Part shown: in pieces, positions 11,125-23,091 of the stretch
How the letters are laid out: the number at the start of each line of letters is the position of its first letter
How positions within the stretch are numbered: the first letter of the stretch is position 1
Made by a program: the position numbers and the translations under genes
Source: Bidens hawaiensis
Lineage: Eukaryota; Streptophyta; Magnoliopsida; Asterales; Asteraceae
Length of the DNA stretch: 64,000 nucleotides
Assembly (NCBI GenBank): GCA_021521415.1
Contig: JAIQDT010003567.1
Span: forward strand, 1-64,000
Direction of reading: 5' to 3'
The notes under the pieces: generated by a model
The model's database searches: none
What the model was told of the DNA's origin: nothing
The model's input: the letters and a program-made list of their open reading frames with translations, nothing else

Positions 11125-11905
11125 TGTACAGAGGTAGGGCCGTAAAATAAGGAAATAGACCTAGAAGTTCTTAGCTCATTAAACACTCCCGTGGGTCATC
11201 CTGCCAAAAATAGTTCCCGCGGAAGACACTTGCCAAAGAGTAGAAGTCCAATCAATTCGTCCAGAAACCTGCCGAAGATAACCGAAGATGGAAGAACAAG
11301 TGAATATAAGAACATTCTTCTAGAAGCTTGTGGGAGGTACCTGCAGGAAGGAAAAAGATAGACTTCTCATTTGTAAAGAAAAGACAATTGGCAAACAAAA
11401 TATTCCTGTATAGTGACGTTTACCTTCTCAATAGAGAGCATGTGACGGCGTAACCAATGAGGAGGAGCTAGCTGGATATTCTCCAACGATCTAGCACATG
11501 GCCAACTATTACTCCCTATCATAACCGGCCACGTGCCTCTCCAGGTAAAAGGAAACATCTTTTGGATAGTGACAACTTGACCAATCATTCTCTTTCACCC
11601 CCGGCTATAAATACTCTTATAATCATCAAGAGGTATTCATACACAACACCCATAATACATCAACCACTTTTCATTCAATACCCTCCCTCTCTAGAAAAAG
11701 TTACTTATTCTCACGCCGGAGGGTGATAAAGAGAAGAACCCCCATCTTTTCTTTCTCGTAAAGAGTTCACGGTGATTTGTTTTGCAAGATACAGATCCAG
11801 ATTTAGCCTAATTCCCGACTCGTTTAACCTAATCACGTCATACGAATTCCTAACCGGTGGAAATATAGATCTCACCCTAGTACGGTTCAGGTCTGTGTTT
11901 CTTCA
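11125..11905 (+). repeat. 5' LTR of the Tat element
   Basis: Collinear with 23508-24254 from AGAGGTAGGG to the end GTGTTTCTTCA. It holds a TATA box TATAAATA at 11606-11613. The start is set at TGTACAGAGG, the first TG near where similarity begins; similarity is unclear upstream. Confidence 0.75.
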
Positions 11906-11906
11906 T

Positions 11907-11920
11907 TGGTGCCATCCGTA
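11907..11920 (+). promoter_or_regulatory. Primer-binding site of the Tat element
   Basis: TGGTGCCATCCGT directly follows the LTR end. It resembles the TGGCGCCGTCTGT type of site common in Tat-lineage elements, with a few substitutions. Confidence 0.6.
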
Positions 11921-12000
11921 TTTTTAACTCGAACAATTTTTTGTGCTGGTTTTCGGCTTAAATGAATCAGATCTAGCATATTACGATTGATACTCTGGCT

Positions 12001-13670
12001 ATGGCAAAGCGAACGACCATTTTCGGAGGTCCCACTCCAGATGACGATGAATGTGTGATGGTTGAAATTCATTGGCATCAACGAACTTCAGATATGGAAG
12101 TCAGATCTAGAGAATCTCGCTGTTATGGGGGAGAAGAAACGCTGGTTCGCTGTCATCAATCCAGATCCGGGCAGAAGCCACAAACTCCTAAAGAGTTGTT
12201 ACAACAAGAACATGAACGAATTACTGAGGAATACGAACGTATGTTGAATAACGGACGTGTACCACCAAGGCTGTTAACGTATGAAGGATCATTTTCCCAT
12301 CTCCATCTTCTCCGTCAACAATATGTTGTAGTCAACTTGGTGCTAGAATTAGGACAACGAAAAACTCAGGAGAACATTGGGAAGATGGAGGTCACGATAG
12401 AGGTCGTCGTATTGAGCGGAGCTTATCTTGCACACACATTTACGACCAGAGTCGTGCCTATCATGGATACTAGGATGGCACATATCGAGATGATAATGAC
12501 GGTTATCCAAGTGATGATAGCCGAAATTATGGTAAGGAAGAAACAAGCTGCCTGCGGGTGATGGTTAAGCATATTGAATATTGTAGTGATGCCGAGGTGG
12601 ATTTCACGAAACCATATCGACCCGCTACGTTTTCTGAAAAATCTAAATTCATCCCGTAGATTTCTACCACTTCTTTTCAAATAAATGTAAAAATTCCTCG
12701 TAATTTGGGAAAATATGACAGGATGACTGAACCGAGTGATCATCTCCTTAATTTCACGACGGTTGGAGGAGTGAGCGGATGGACTTTACCTTATTGCTGT
12801 CAAATGTTCGCTCTTACATAGACGGGAGTTGTCCACGAATGGTTTGAAAAGTTGCCAGATGGGCAAATTCAAATTTAGAATGATCTTGTGGAAAATTTTT
12901 CGCAAAACTTCAGTCAACAAAAAAAACATATTTGAGATCCCTCAGAAATTTTGAATGTTGTTAGACACGATAAGGAGTCAATTGAAGACTTCATCACCTG
13001 CTTTAACAAAAAAGGTTTGAACATTAGAGGAATTAGAGAAGATATGACGAGGCGGGATTTTAGGCAGAACGTCCGCAGTAAAGATCTTATACGATGCTTA
13101 ACTGGTCGTGATAGGATGCCCAAATCATGGGATGCTATTATGACAGCTACCAAGGAATTTACAACAACAGAAAAGTCCTGGGTCGGGACAGCCCACGGCC
13201 AGCATCCAAAACGGAATTCAAAAATGCTGGTCCTAATAAGCAATAAAGATCTTCCACATTGTCACGCATTCGACCACCTGTAGAATCTTCTCGCGGACCT
13301 GATGCACATACATTAATTGGACAAAAGAACAAAGAACAAGTTTGCTATCTAGATGTAAACAAATGGACTCCTCTTATAAAAACTCCAACAGAGATTTTCA
13401 CTACTGAAAATGTTGGTTTCAAAAAGTCTAAATCTATGACGGGAGGAAAATTTTTAATCCTAACATTCGCTGTATGTTTCATGATGACATTGGTCATCAT
13501 ACAGACGTTTGTATTAGTTTGAAGAATGAAATTGAAAAGGTGATAAAGTCAGGGAAATTAGAACGTTTGCTTAAAAATGTAAGACATTGGGCGCACAATC
13601 AACCCTCCCGTATTGATAATGGCCCGCTGAAGAGGGAAATCAAAGATTTGACGTGCATATGATCCAGGGC
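12001..13670 (+). pseudogene. Tat element gag, frameshifted
   Basis: A start at 12001 opens a leader ending near 12560. The capsid part is at about 12720-13240 in several frames: WFEKLPDGQI, then NFSQQK, then the open piece with DKESIEDFITCFNKKGLNIR, as in plant retrotransposon gag (Retrotrans_gag) domains. A Cys/His segment, CMFHDDIGHHTDVCISLKNE (about 13474-13535), followed by KSGKLERLLKNVR, is typical of the Tat-family gag end. At least three frame changes and several stops separate these parts. In a working element this would make the structural particle protein; here it is inactive. Confidence 0.75.
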
Positions 13671-13794
13671 GGAGAGAACCACGGGTACATGAGTTCTGAG
13701 TCTAATGGGGATTATTGGAAAGGAGAACTAGTTATTTTCCCCATAATAAAGGGTGGTCGTTGCATGAAGAATCCGTTGGTGATCACAGTGTTAA

Positions 13795-14184
13795 TTGGTA
13801 ATTATCGGTCTCAATATGTGGTTTTTTGACACAGGAAGCACATCAGATATCATGTATGGGCAATTTTTTGATCAACTTGATAAGGAAGACAAAGCTCTCT
13901 TTCAACCATTACATGCCCCCGCTTCAGGATTTGGTTACGAAGTCATGCACCTGGGGGGAATGATTACTTTTCTGGTCATGCTTAGCGACGTAATTCATTC
14001 AAGAACTAAAGATGTTGAATTCTTGGGGCTACCAAAAAGATCCAAGCACGATGTGATTTTGGGGGCGAGGCAATTGGTGATTTCAACGCTAACCCGTCTA
14101 CAGTGCATAGTGCAGTTTGAGTCCCTGTTAAAACCATTCATGTTAACAAGAATTGCTTCGCTACTGAAGGTAAAAATCAGTTAA
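13795..14184 (+). pseudogene. Tat element aspartic protease region
   Basis: The frame shows WFFDTGSTSDIMYGQFFDQL, with the catalytic D-T-G triad of retroviral-type aspartic proteases, followed about 70 residues later by the LGLPKRSKHDVILGARQL segment. This enzyme would cut the Gag-Pol polyprotein. It sits between gag and reverse transcriptase as expected. The surrounding frame has stops upstream and downstream, so the region is a decayed domain and not a functional product. Confidence 0.75.
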
Positions 14185-14399
14185 AACACCAAAATTGTCC
14201 TCTAAGACGGAACCATAAAAGTGGGTATTGAATCCTAAGTTTCCGGAACGGATGGTAATGATAGGGCCTACCATTTCAGAAATTGTTTGAACATTCTTAA
14301 AACAATTGCTTACTAAGAATGTGGACATATTCGCATGGCAACCTGCGGATATAACCGGAATTCCAAGGAGCCGAGCTGAACATTAGTTGCGAGTGAATC

Positions 14400-15120
14400 C
14401 AGTACTCCAATAGTTCAAACGAAGAGAAAAATGGGCCTTGACCAAACCAAAGTAGTGAATGAACTAGTTCAAGACTTGTTAAACGCAGTAATCATCCGCG
14501 AAATTCAATACCAAACTTGGGTTGCAGATCTCGTCATGGTTGCTAAGAGCGATGGTAGTTGACAGATAGGTATTGACTTTAAGATCTGAACAAGCCTTGT
14601 CAAGAAGATTGTTATCCATTTCCAGAAATTGATTTCAAAGTGGACACGGTGTCTCCATTTAAGTTCAACTATTTTTTTATGCTTATAAGGGTTATCATTA
14701 AATCCGTATGACGGTGGGTGACGGAGACAAACTTATTTCCGAACTGATCAAGGTACCACTTATCAACGACTGATGGATCATGCGTTGAAGGATCAGATTG
14801 GTGATAACTTGGAGGTTTATATGGACGACCTCGTAATGAAAAGTGTGGAGGAAGATCACATGTCGCGGGACATCGAAGAGACGTTCCAGAAACTTAAAGA
14901 AATAAACATGAAGCTCAATCCGAGTAAATGTTCTTTTGGAATGGAGGAGGTGAAATTTTAAGGAGTCATGGTCACAACCGATGGTTTTAAAGCCAATCCC
15001 GAAAAAGTTCAAGCAATCGCAAGAATGCCATCTCGTTCTTCCCTTAAAGAGGAAAAACATTAAATGGAAGGTTGGTTGCCTTAAATAGATTTATGACGAA
15101 TCACGCATCAAAATCGTTCC
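14400..15120 (+). pseudogene. Tat element reverse transcriptase, broken
   Basis: Pieces in order: the N-terminal part with VVNELVQDLLNAVIIREIQY and TWVADLVMVAKSDGS (14440-14570), the linker around TTYQRLMDHALKDQIGDNLE, and the catalytic motif VYMDDLVMKS near 14815-14845. The thumb portion MKLNPSKCSFGMEEVKF follows and ends at a stop at 14961. The palm motif between 14570 and 14760 is lost in frameshifts. This was the RNA-directed DNA polymerase of the element. Confidence 0.8.
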
Positions 15121-16097
15121 CTTTCATGTCCATTCTCAGAAATTACCTCAAAAAGACTCAGTTAAGGTGGACGCCCAGAAGCAGAACATGCTTTCTTTTA
15201 GGTAAAGAAATGCTTATTGGAGCTTCCAATTTTGACAACGCCTCGAGTGGGTGAACCATTGACATTATACCTCTCTGCGTCTGATATTGCGATCGATGTA
15301 GTTCTTTTAGTAGAAAGGAAGTCAATCCAGATCTCTATTTACTATATCAGCAAGGCATGGAAGATGCAGAAACTAGATACTCCATGCTTAAAAAATTGGT
15401 GATTGCATTGGTCTACTCGTCCCGCCGTCTCCATAGATATTTTCAAGGGCACCTGATCAATGTCTTAAAGGTTACAGCTGAAGAATGTACTCAGCAAGCT
15501 TGAATTGTCTAGAAGGTTAGCTAAATGGGCTATCGAATTGGGGGGAACACACTATAGAAAATAAGGCTAGATCTGCCATTAAATGCCAAGTCTTAGCAGA
15601 TTTCGTCACAGAAGTTCCAAAGGCTAAAGAAAAAGGTTTCATGATGAACAACCCTCCATACAGCCTGAACAAGACCAAATGTGGTCGTTATTCACTGATG
15701 GCGCGTCAAGTGGGGAAGTTTCAGGGGCAGGGTTAATATTGATAAATCTAGAAGGAAACGAATTCACTTATGCCATTCGCTTAGACTTTAAAAGTACAAA
15801 TAATGAAGCAGAGTATGAAGCATTTTTAGCCGGATTACGCATTGCTAAGAAACTTGGCATTCGCTATCTCGAAGCACGTGTTGATTCCATGTTAATTGGG
15901 GGACAAATTAATGGATTATACGAAGCTAAAAATGAGACAATGGCTTCGTATATGTTTTAGGCTAATGAAATTTTGCAACAACTCGGTTCTTGAAAAGTAA
16001 TCCATATGAAGCGAAGTGAAAAAAAGCTAGACGATGCTTTGAGTAAGTTAGCTTCTATAAGCTTTGAACATCTGGCAAAACAGGTTTGCATTGAAGT
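15121..16097 (+). pseudogene. Tat element RNase H plus second (archaeal-type) RNase H
   Basis: The first, ancestral RNase H is seen at about 15150-15560 as broken pieces (LYLSASDIAIDVVLLVERKS, then YYISKAW). A second RNase H fills 15679-15960 with SLFTDGASSGEVSGAGLIL, STNNEAEYEAFLAGLRIAKK and RVDSMLIGGQINGLYEAK: the D, E and D of the active site are present. The piece KKLDDALSKLASISFEHLAK (16015-16074) follows. Two RNase H domains in tandem are a hallmark of Tat-lineage elements. The frame is cut at 16097 by the hAT-like insertion. Confidence 0.8.
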
Positions 16098-16749
16098 TAG
16101 GGCTGGTAATTTAGACACGATACAAGAATACACAACACGAAGCTACGCAACTTTAAAAGGTATTGGGTATGGCATTAACCGGTTTCATGTACTAAACAGG
16201 TAGACACGAATCAATCTGTTAATTTTGTGTCTAAATAGGTAAAATAACCGTTTACCTCTTAAGTACCCGTTAGTACGTGATTATATATTTTTATGAATAA
16301 AAAATATAGTAATATAATATGTTATATACCGAACAATTGAACACGACGCACGTCATTCAAATCCAACATCAATCAGACAACGCACAAACCCTTCTCCTAT
16401 TCTCCCTCTCTGGATAACTGGTGAAGTCTGGTGGTTTCCCTCTACATCTCTATTAGTCTCAGCCCTACAATTCTCCATGTCTACCTCTCCACATATCCGA
16501 TTTTCCGCCAACCCGGTCTCCTCGCAATTGCAGTGGTGCTATTGGCCATCGAATGGCTGAATCTTTCTCCAATTCTCTAGCAGGTTTGTGTCTTATCATG
16601 TATACTTGGTATTAATAGGTTTGTGTTCGGGTTTGGGATACACGTACATGATAAGTTTTCATGTCGTGTACAGGTATATATGTTTCGTGTTCGTGTCTTC
16701 TCGTGTTCCTGTCTTATCATGTATGAGTATTCATGATACGCCAGCCCTA
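16098..16749. mobile_element. Non-autonomous hAT-like element with perfect 8-bp target duplication
   Basis: The ends are inverted repeats TAGGGCTGG (16098) and CCAGCCCTA (16749). The 8 bases on each side are identical: ATTGAAGT at 16090-16097 and 16750-16757. Subterminal DNA has repeated CGTGTC/GACACGA words, usual in hAT elements. Removing the element and one duplication restores the Tat pol frame without a gap. No transposase is visible in its 652 bp; open frames within it are accidental. Confidence 0.85.
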
Positions 16750-17185
16750 ATTGAAGTGTTAGACAAACCTTCGGTCCTGCAACACCAGGTGTTGGTCATT
16801 CTAACAGGTTCCACCTCGTGGATGACACCAATAAAAGCATACTTATCTTCAAGAAAGGTACAAAAGAAAATTCAGCGGCTTAACAGATCCGCCATTAAGC
16901 TTTACAATACCAACTTCTTGATGGAATCCTTTATCATCGATCTTTTCTTGGCCTACTTATTCGATGCGTTGACGCAGAAGATGCCAGTTACTTGGTCCGA
17001 GATATCCATGAAGGTATTTGTAGTTAACAAGTGGGCCCAAGAATGGTTGCTGAAAAGATCATGAACGCGGGATATTATTGGATTGGGATGCATATGGATG
17101 TGGTATAAGAAATTTGAAAATGTGATGCATGCCAGCGTCACTCTCCAAATGTCCCCTGACCTAAGAATGAATTAGTCTTAAGTAT
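16750..17185 (+). pseudogene. Tat element integrase, N-terminal zinc region
   Basis: After the hAT-like insertion the pol frame resumes with the linker STSWMTPIKAYLSS and, in shifted frames, the segment with a HEGIC-like His and further on GYYWIGMHMDVV and KCDACQRHSP, the second half of the HHCC zinc domain. At least three frame changes occur. The sequence breaks off at 17185 where an LTR has been inserted; the catalytic core resumes at 19451. Confidence 0.7.
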
Positions 17186-17872
17186 TGTTGATCGATGTCG
17201 AAAGGTCAATCAAAAACATTTATAAATTACCTTCACTAGCTAAGGCAAGTAAGGTGTCGAATCCACAAGGAATCAGTGAAAAGTGCTAATCAAGTTCAAC
17301 TTGTGATAACTAATTATACTAGGTGGACAAACGATGTCAAGCAGTTTTATATTGATTTAGTTGTAAAACAATTAGAGAAAAGTAACCAACTCCAGGGTTC
17401 AGTTTATGAAGAAAACTATACCAATTGATCATACCTATTTGTAAAACTCGTTTGATTACACCTATAATCAAAAGACTAGATATTTGACCTTGCTGATTGT
17501 AAGAACTTAATCCGAACAATTGGCTTAGTTGAATAATAACCTAATTGATTACCAGTTTTAGGGTTTGATAAATGTAAGTGATTTAATGGCTAAAGATAAA
17601 TGGGTCAATAACTCTAAGAACCTAATCCTAAAAGTTGATGACCACAAATCGATTAACTGATAAAATCACAAAACATTCAATTATTAAAAATTGTTGATTG
17701 CACAAACAAACGCAAAAGATTAATCAACCGAATGACTAATCAACTATAGTTCCACTGAAAAGATTCAAAATACAAAAGGTCTTGCTTACAAACACAACCC
17801 TACTCCCGGAGCTGGTCACAGAAGCTTTAGCCTTGCTTCTTCATCTTGAATAGCTTGATTATGGTTTAGAAG

Positions 17873-18967
17873 CAGTGGCGGCCCAACCATTTCGGAGGCC
17901 TAAAGCGAAAAAAAAAATCGAAGCCTTTTTTAATTTCCATTGTTACAGAACGCTACTCGTGTGGTCGGGTTTGGGAACGATCATAATAAGTTTTTTTATT
18001 GAACTATTGTAGTATTCCATTAGTGAAGTATCTTCCTGTTATGTATCAATTGTGATCAACTTCATAAAACTATATCTCATAATAATTAGTGAAGTCATAT
18101 AATAGAAAAAGAAAGAAAGAAAGAAAGAAAACCCTAAGATACATAATCATGTGTTTTACTATATCTAAGGTGCTATTTTGAGTGAACACTAATAGATTGT
18201 ACATTTGTAAGATCAATTAGAAAAGCTATTGATTTATTACTGTAAGTTGATCCTAGGGGGTGTTTGGGATTCCTTATTTTACCTCCTTATAACTTTTCAT
18301 TAAGTTAATAAGTTACAACATTGTAACTTATGAAACTTTTCCTCTCGCAATATAAGCAATTATAAACACCTTATTATTTTTCAAAAAGTTAATAAGTTAT
18401 AAGTTGGTGAAAATAAGAAATCCCAAACACCCTCTTAATAAAAGTTTACTTACCGAGAGTAAGAAAAGTGAAATTATAAAATTTATAGTATATTTTTTTT
18501 GTGCTTCATATATAAAATTATAGGATTTATAAGAAATATATATATTTCTCTATTTATCATGTGACTGTCATATTCCGTAAGTAAAATTAGAAAATTATGA
18601 TTTTTTTTGTTAAAAAATAACCAAGTGATTAATTTATGATACAAATTTAATGTATATAATGGAATGCATTTTGTTTGTGGGAAACAATTGGCAAAAAGTA
18701 GGGCCTCACAAGAGAAGAAACATGTGAGAAAGAAAATGAAAAACTATATATATTTGAGAATTGATCTCGGGAGAGAAAGTTACCATTATCAGAAACACTA
18801 GAAGCATGCGTCTTAACCAAGGAGACATTGTACATAATTGATTTACAAATTTATCTCTCTGTTTATTAACATGTGTTTAAAAAAATTAACAAAATTTAAA
18901 TGGGGTCTTATTTTTTTTGGGGCCTAAAGTCCTAGCTTGGCCTAACTTAACTGTTGGGCCGGCCCTG
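17873..18967. mobile_element. Non-autonomous hAT element nested in the LTR
   Basis: Terminal inverted repeats CAGTGGCGGCCCAAC (left) and the complement of CAGGGCCGGCCCAAC (right) agree at 13 of 15 positions. Flanks TTTAGAAG (17865-17872) and TGTAGAAG (18968-18975) agree at 7 of 8 positions, an 8-bp hAT target duplication. Near both ends are words around GGCCTAAAG. No transposase is recognisable in the 1095 bp. It carries a second small element at 18258-18432. Confidence 0.8.
18258..18432. mobile_element. 175-bp MITE nested in the hAT element
   Basis: The left end GGGTGTTTGGGATTCCTTAT and the complement of the right end GGGTGTTTGGGATTTCTTAT match at all but one of about 23 positions, forming long terminal inverted repeats around an AT-rich core. 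The end sequence is like hAT-type MITEs, but no flanking duplication is evident, so the superfamily is open. Confidence 0.7.
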
Positions 18968-19450
18968 TGTAGAAGGATGAAAGTATGGATGATTGTGGTG
19001 ATTGGTAGGTGTTAGGATAGTGGAGAAGCTTTCTTTTCGTAACCCTAAGGTTATATTTATACAGGAGGAAAAAACCTAAAATCCGCGTGTTTTTACAAAC
19101 CAGACAGCAATTTGTGCTCATAAGACTGCAACTTGCGGCCTCTCTTCCAAAATTGCCTGATCAGCGCCTCTGCTTGCGGTGATAGCCCCCCCGCACTGTT
19201 TTGCCCATAACTTCTTCGTTATAGCTCCGTTTTACGCACCGTTTTCGGCCACATCTTCGTCTTCAAATTCCCTATCATTCCATGCAATAAATCTTCATTT
19301 CCATTCCATCTCATATGCGCCAATTTAGCTCCTTTATGCTCCACTCACCTATAAATGTAAAACCACTCAAAGTAATCATGTTCAAGGCATATAAACACAT
19401 AAAACACACGTTATAACTTACTTAAAACACATTATTTCATCCACACATCA

Positions 19451-20310
19451 CTCGTCCGCATGGCCATTTCAAAAAATGGGCCATTGATATTATGGGACCA
19501 TTTCCTGAGGCTCAAGGCCGCACCAAATTTCTGATAGTGGCAATTGATTATTTTGAAAAGTGGTTGAGGCCAATCCTTTAGCTTCTATTACAGTCGCAAG
19601 CATTAAAAAGTTCATTCAACAGTTTATTATTTGTCGTTTAAGACTTCCATTAACGTTTGTTAGTGTCAATGGCGCGCAGTTTGCGGATAAGCGCTTATAA
19701 GAATGGTTGGTTGAATTACATATTGCTTAAGTCTTTACGTCAGTTGCGCATCCACAGGCAAATGGGCTGGTTGAAAACGCTAATCGTAGTATAAAATATG
19801 GGATTAAGGCTAGATTGGGTACTAAATGAACAGGCAGGGTGGACGAGTTACCGCATGTAGTATGGGCTCATAGGACCTAAAAGAAAACAAGTAACTCTGA
19901 AACTCCCTTTAGCCTTATATATGGTTCAGATGCCATGATTCCTGCAGAAACTGGAGTTCCATCCGCAAGAACACTTCTCAACATACATAATGACAAAGAT
20001 TTGTGTTTGAATTTAGACCTTTTAGAAGAAATGCGTGAGTTATCATTAATCAGAGAAAATAATTACAAACGCTAACTTCAGAAGTAATTTGACGCGTGGG
20101 TCAAAGTCTGTCAGTTCAATATGGGAGATTATGTGTTTCGCAACAATGAAGCCTCAAATGCGGAAGCACCAGGGATGTTAACCCCAACTTAGGAAGTACC
20201 TTACAAAATTAATATGGTCCTAGACAAGGGTGCTTATGCGTTAGAAAAGCTTGATGGGACACTTGTCCCGCGGACATAGAATATCGCGCAACTTTAGAAA
20301 TGTTATATGT
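19451..20310 (+). pseudogene. Tat element integrase core and C-terminus
   Basis: The frame resumes with AWPFQKWAIDIMGPFPEAQG, bearing the first catalytic Asp of the D,D-35-E triad, then FLIVAIDYFEKW. After a shift come the second-Asp region (FVSVNGAQFAD, in which the usual Asp reads as Asn) and VAHPQANGLVENANRSIKYG with the catalytic Glu. The C-terminal part continues as SLIYGSDAMIPAETGVPSAR, MREL and ALEKLDGTLVPR, ending near 20310. Several stops and frame changes make it inactive. This would be the enzyme that inserts element DNA into the genome. Confidence 0.8.
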
Positions 20311-20689
20311 AATTTTTATTTTTTTAATGTAACAAGTGGTCTTCCTACCACCTTGTATTCGAATATATTTGATGTTCTGTTTAATGCATTTATATTGTTC
20401 TTGACACAATAACAAAAAAAAAAAAGAAGAGAAAATGACAGAAATACTTCGTATATATACACGAAAAGAGGTCCTCATATTATCACAAACATGCAAAAGA
20501 AACAAAAAACAATGGTCATCAACATGACGCATTAGTTAATCTAGTCTATGGAGCGGAAGGATCATGGTTCCCATCTCCCTCAGGATGTGTGGAGTCTTCA
20601 ACATTTTCTTAAGTGTTAACATGAAAGATTTCGTGGAGGGGAAACACTCCATTCGCTTTCATGGAGAAACCACGAACCAATTCCAAGAA
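20311..20689. other. Non-coding DNA between Tat integrase and the antisense gene
   Basis: A T-rich stretch followed by an A-rich run at 20405-20430. No gene. It probably holds the converging 3' ends of the sense pol transcript and the antisense transcript. Confidence 0.4.
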
Positions 20690-23091
20690 TTAAAAATTAA
20701 ATTCATCAAAAACCTGCTGCTTGACTTGGTATTCAACCTCGCCGTCTTGGCCATGAAGCTTAAATTCTTCTAATTGGTGTTTCTTCTCCATAAATATTGT
20801 GGCTTCATCAAAACCTGCTTTGTGTCCAGCTTGAGATGAGGCATGAAGAAGTTCCTCCATGCAATCCCCTAACTCAGGACCATCCCTGATATGTTCAACA
20901 ATCTAAAAAAAAGAGAGAAGACAAATAAGCGTGACTACTATGTGGTTTTTGATTTTGTAACAAGGTATGAAGTTAGTTAAAGGAAGGGTTGACTTACTAG
21001 CGGGACGCCATTAGACATAAGCCAGTTTATCTCATATGTTGTTTGCTCAGCATGCTTCTTAATCTCACCATGCTCACCAACCAATCGAACATAGTCAGCG
21101 GTGAGCTCAACAATGAGTTTTTCTTCTTCAGCCGCCTCAGTCTTTAGGCGTCCTAGCTCAGCGTTGTTGGTGGCAATCAATTTCCCTTGCGCCACAACCT
21201 GCTATTCCAACGCAGAGTTGGCCTCCAAGGCTTTGGTCAAATCAACCTCCTTTTGGCGGGTTAGCTCTCGGGCATACTCAATTGTGGCATTCTGCTGATC
21301 ACAAGCTACTTTCCAAGCCTTGGCAGCCATAGCTTGTTTCTCCTGAGCAGCCTAAAGAGCCTTTTCTGCATCCACAAGTTTCCACTTAGCGGCGGTAGCT
21401 TCCTGTTGATATTTTTCTTATTCCTCATCAAGGGCCTTCATTGCGTTCTCTGCAGACCCCCATTCTTCCCTTATGGACATCCACTCTATATAAATATCTT
21501 GATTGGAAGATACCACATTGGAAAGACTGTGAGTAAATCCATTAGCAAGATCAAATCGTGGTCGTCCTCGTTGAGAAGCATGCTCAACAGGCGGCACACC
21601 GACGGTTAGAAAATCACGACATGCATCGACACTCATAAAACGAGAACCTTGAACCAAATTCCACCGAGGACGATGAATCAGCCAGTCTTCTAGTGAGGGT
21701 GGAGCGACCATAAATATTTGCTTCCATCGCTCACGAAGACCCTCTTCACCTTCCTGAAGCAGTGATGAGGAATGTGGTAATTCTGTATCGTGGGAATGAG
21801 GATCAAACTAGGAGACATGTTTATCCTCAGTCAATAAAGGATCCCGCATGATATATTTTCCCTTGTCAGAAATAGGGTTAGCTTGAGAAATCACCTTAGG
21901 TGGCGGAGAAGGTTCTCGAATAACAACGGTCTTTGAACCCCCGTCAGCAGATTTCTTGGCGGGACCTATGCAAACGATAAGTATAAATATAAAAAATCAA
22001 ATAATGAAAAATATGTATATATTGATCACAAAAATACTTGTGGAAGCTAATGCCACTTTCTGAATCCGGTCACTACGACGAACCTTCTTCGGCTTTGCCT
22101 TAGGTTCATGGGTTACAATTGGTTGATCTGCTTGCGGGCCAGTTTCCGGTTCTACTTGCATTTCATCATCAAGATCGATGCTGTTAGGTTGTTTTTCTCC
22201 ACCTTCAGTTTGGGGCCTACCCACATCACCCTCGGGTCCAGTCTTGCTACCGCTAGGCTTGGAGTGATGCTTTCTTTTACAGATTATATCTGCAATTGCA
22301 CACAGAACACCCGCAACATCAGTAGGAGAGGATGCTTCCCCGCGTGGCGATGATTCCTCGCTGGACGAGAGAAGTAAAATCGTCTCGTCATAAGTAAGAG
22401 AAGTCACAGGGTGAGGGTTCAGAACAAAGTCACCTGTGGTAGATCCAGCCTCGATTAACACGGGTTCTATGCGAAGAACTTGCACGAATAAGAAGTTATC
22501 TCGTGTCCGATCAAGGATAGGAAGCGCCTTAGGGTCACACGGACGGCGCTTCATGCCACCCACCCGGAACAGGGAACAAGGGTGTACAATAGTTGCCTAT
22601 TACACCTTTTTTGGTTGAGGGATAGTTGTACTAGCTATTCCGTCCTTGCATCTTATAGAACATAGAGAACTTATCAACTGTTGGAACGATACCTTGGGCT
22701 TTGCAACAAAACTCAAAATGGCGGATCCTCTTCAACCCAAACAGGTGCATCTGTGATAAGTGAATCCCATTGACACAATCAAGAGATTCCCCAGGAACTT
22801 TGTAATTGGTAGGCGAAGGTTGCCGATCATAAAATCTTCAGCGTAGAGGGCCATCTTTCCCGTTGGAGGTTTATTTGCAGTAGAGTCAGGAACAAGAAGT
22901 TTAGGTTCCCACTCGGGTGCAAGCCCATATCCATTAACGATGCCCAAGAAATATTTCTCCTTCCAATTTATCGCTATACGATTAACTATATGAGAGTGAT
23001 TGTTTATCTCACCTCCAGTCATGATAAAATCAGAAAAGGGCTTTTTTGCAACGAGCTTTGATGGCAAAATTAGGGCTAGAATCGACGGCAC
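20690..23091 (-). pseudogene. Antisense 'putative gypsy-type transposon' gene (PF04195-like) with coiled-coil C-terminus
   Basis: Lies on the opposite strand between Tat integrase and the 3' LTR, where relatives such as Grande also carry an antisense gene. The N-terminal part (from ATG at 23091) includes WKEKYFLGIVNGYGLAPEWE, MALYAEDFMIGNLRLPITKF and, after a frameshift near 22770, IHLSQMHLFGLKRIRHFEFC and PTVDKFSMFY, which fit PF04195 (Transposase_28). A charged linker with KKVRRSDRIQKVALAST ends at a GT...AG intron (about 22037-21966, read on the minus strand). Then comes a long coiled coil (21711-20990) rich in Glu, Lys and Ala, and a second intron near 20990-20905. The last exon ends at a stop at 20690. 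A frameshift and at least two stops make this copy a pseudogene. Its role in the element is unknown. Confidence 0.7.

Larger units (their letters stand above)
17186..19450 (-). repeat. Solo Athila-like LTR inserted in the Tat element
   Basis: The segment starts TGTTGATCGATG and ends CCACACATCA, i.e. TG...CA ends, and sits between the two halves of the Tat integrase. On the minus strand its last part contains GTGGATTCGACACC followed by a TACTTGCC-like block, matching the layout near the end of the Athila-type LTRs at 2268 and 57000. Without the nested hAT element it is about 1.16 kb. No internal domain and no clear target duplication were found; it could be a solo LTR or an LTR fragment. Confidence 0.6.

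Noticed and set aside
12349..12743. Minus-strand open frames with cysteine- and histidine-rich runs
   Set aside because: They overlap the Tat gag in antisense and mirror its codons; no conserved pattern.
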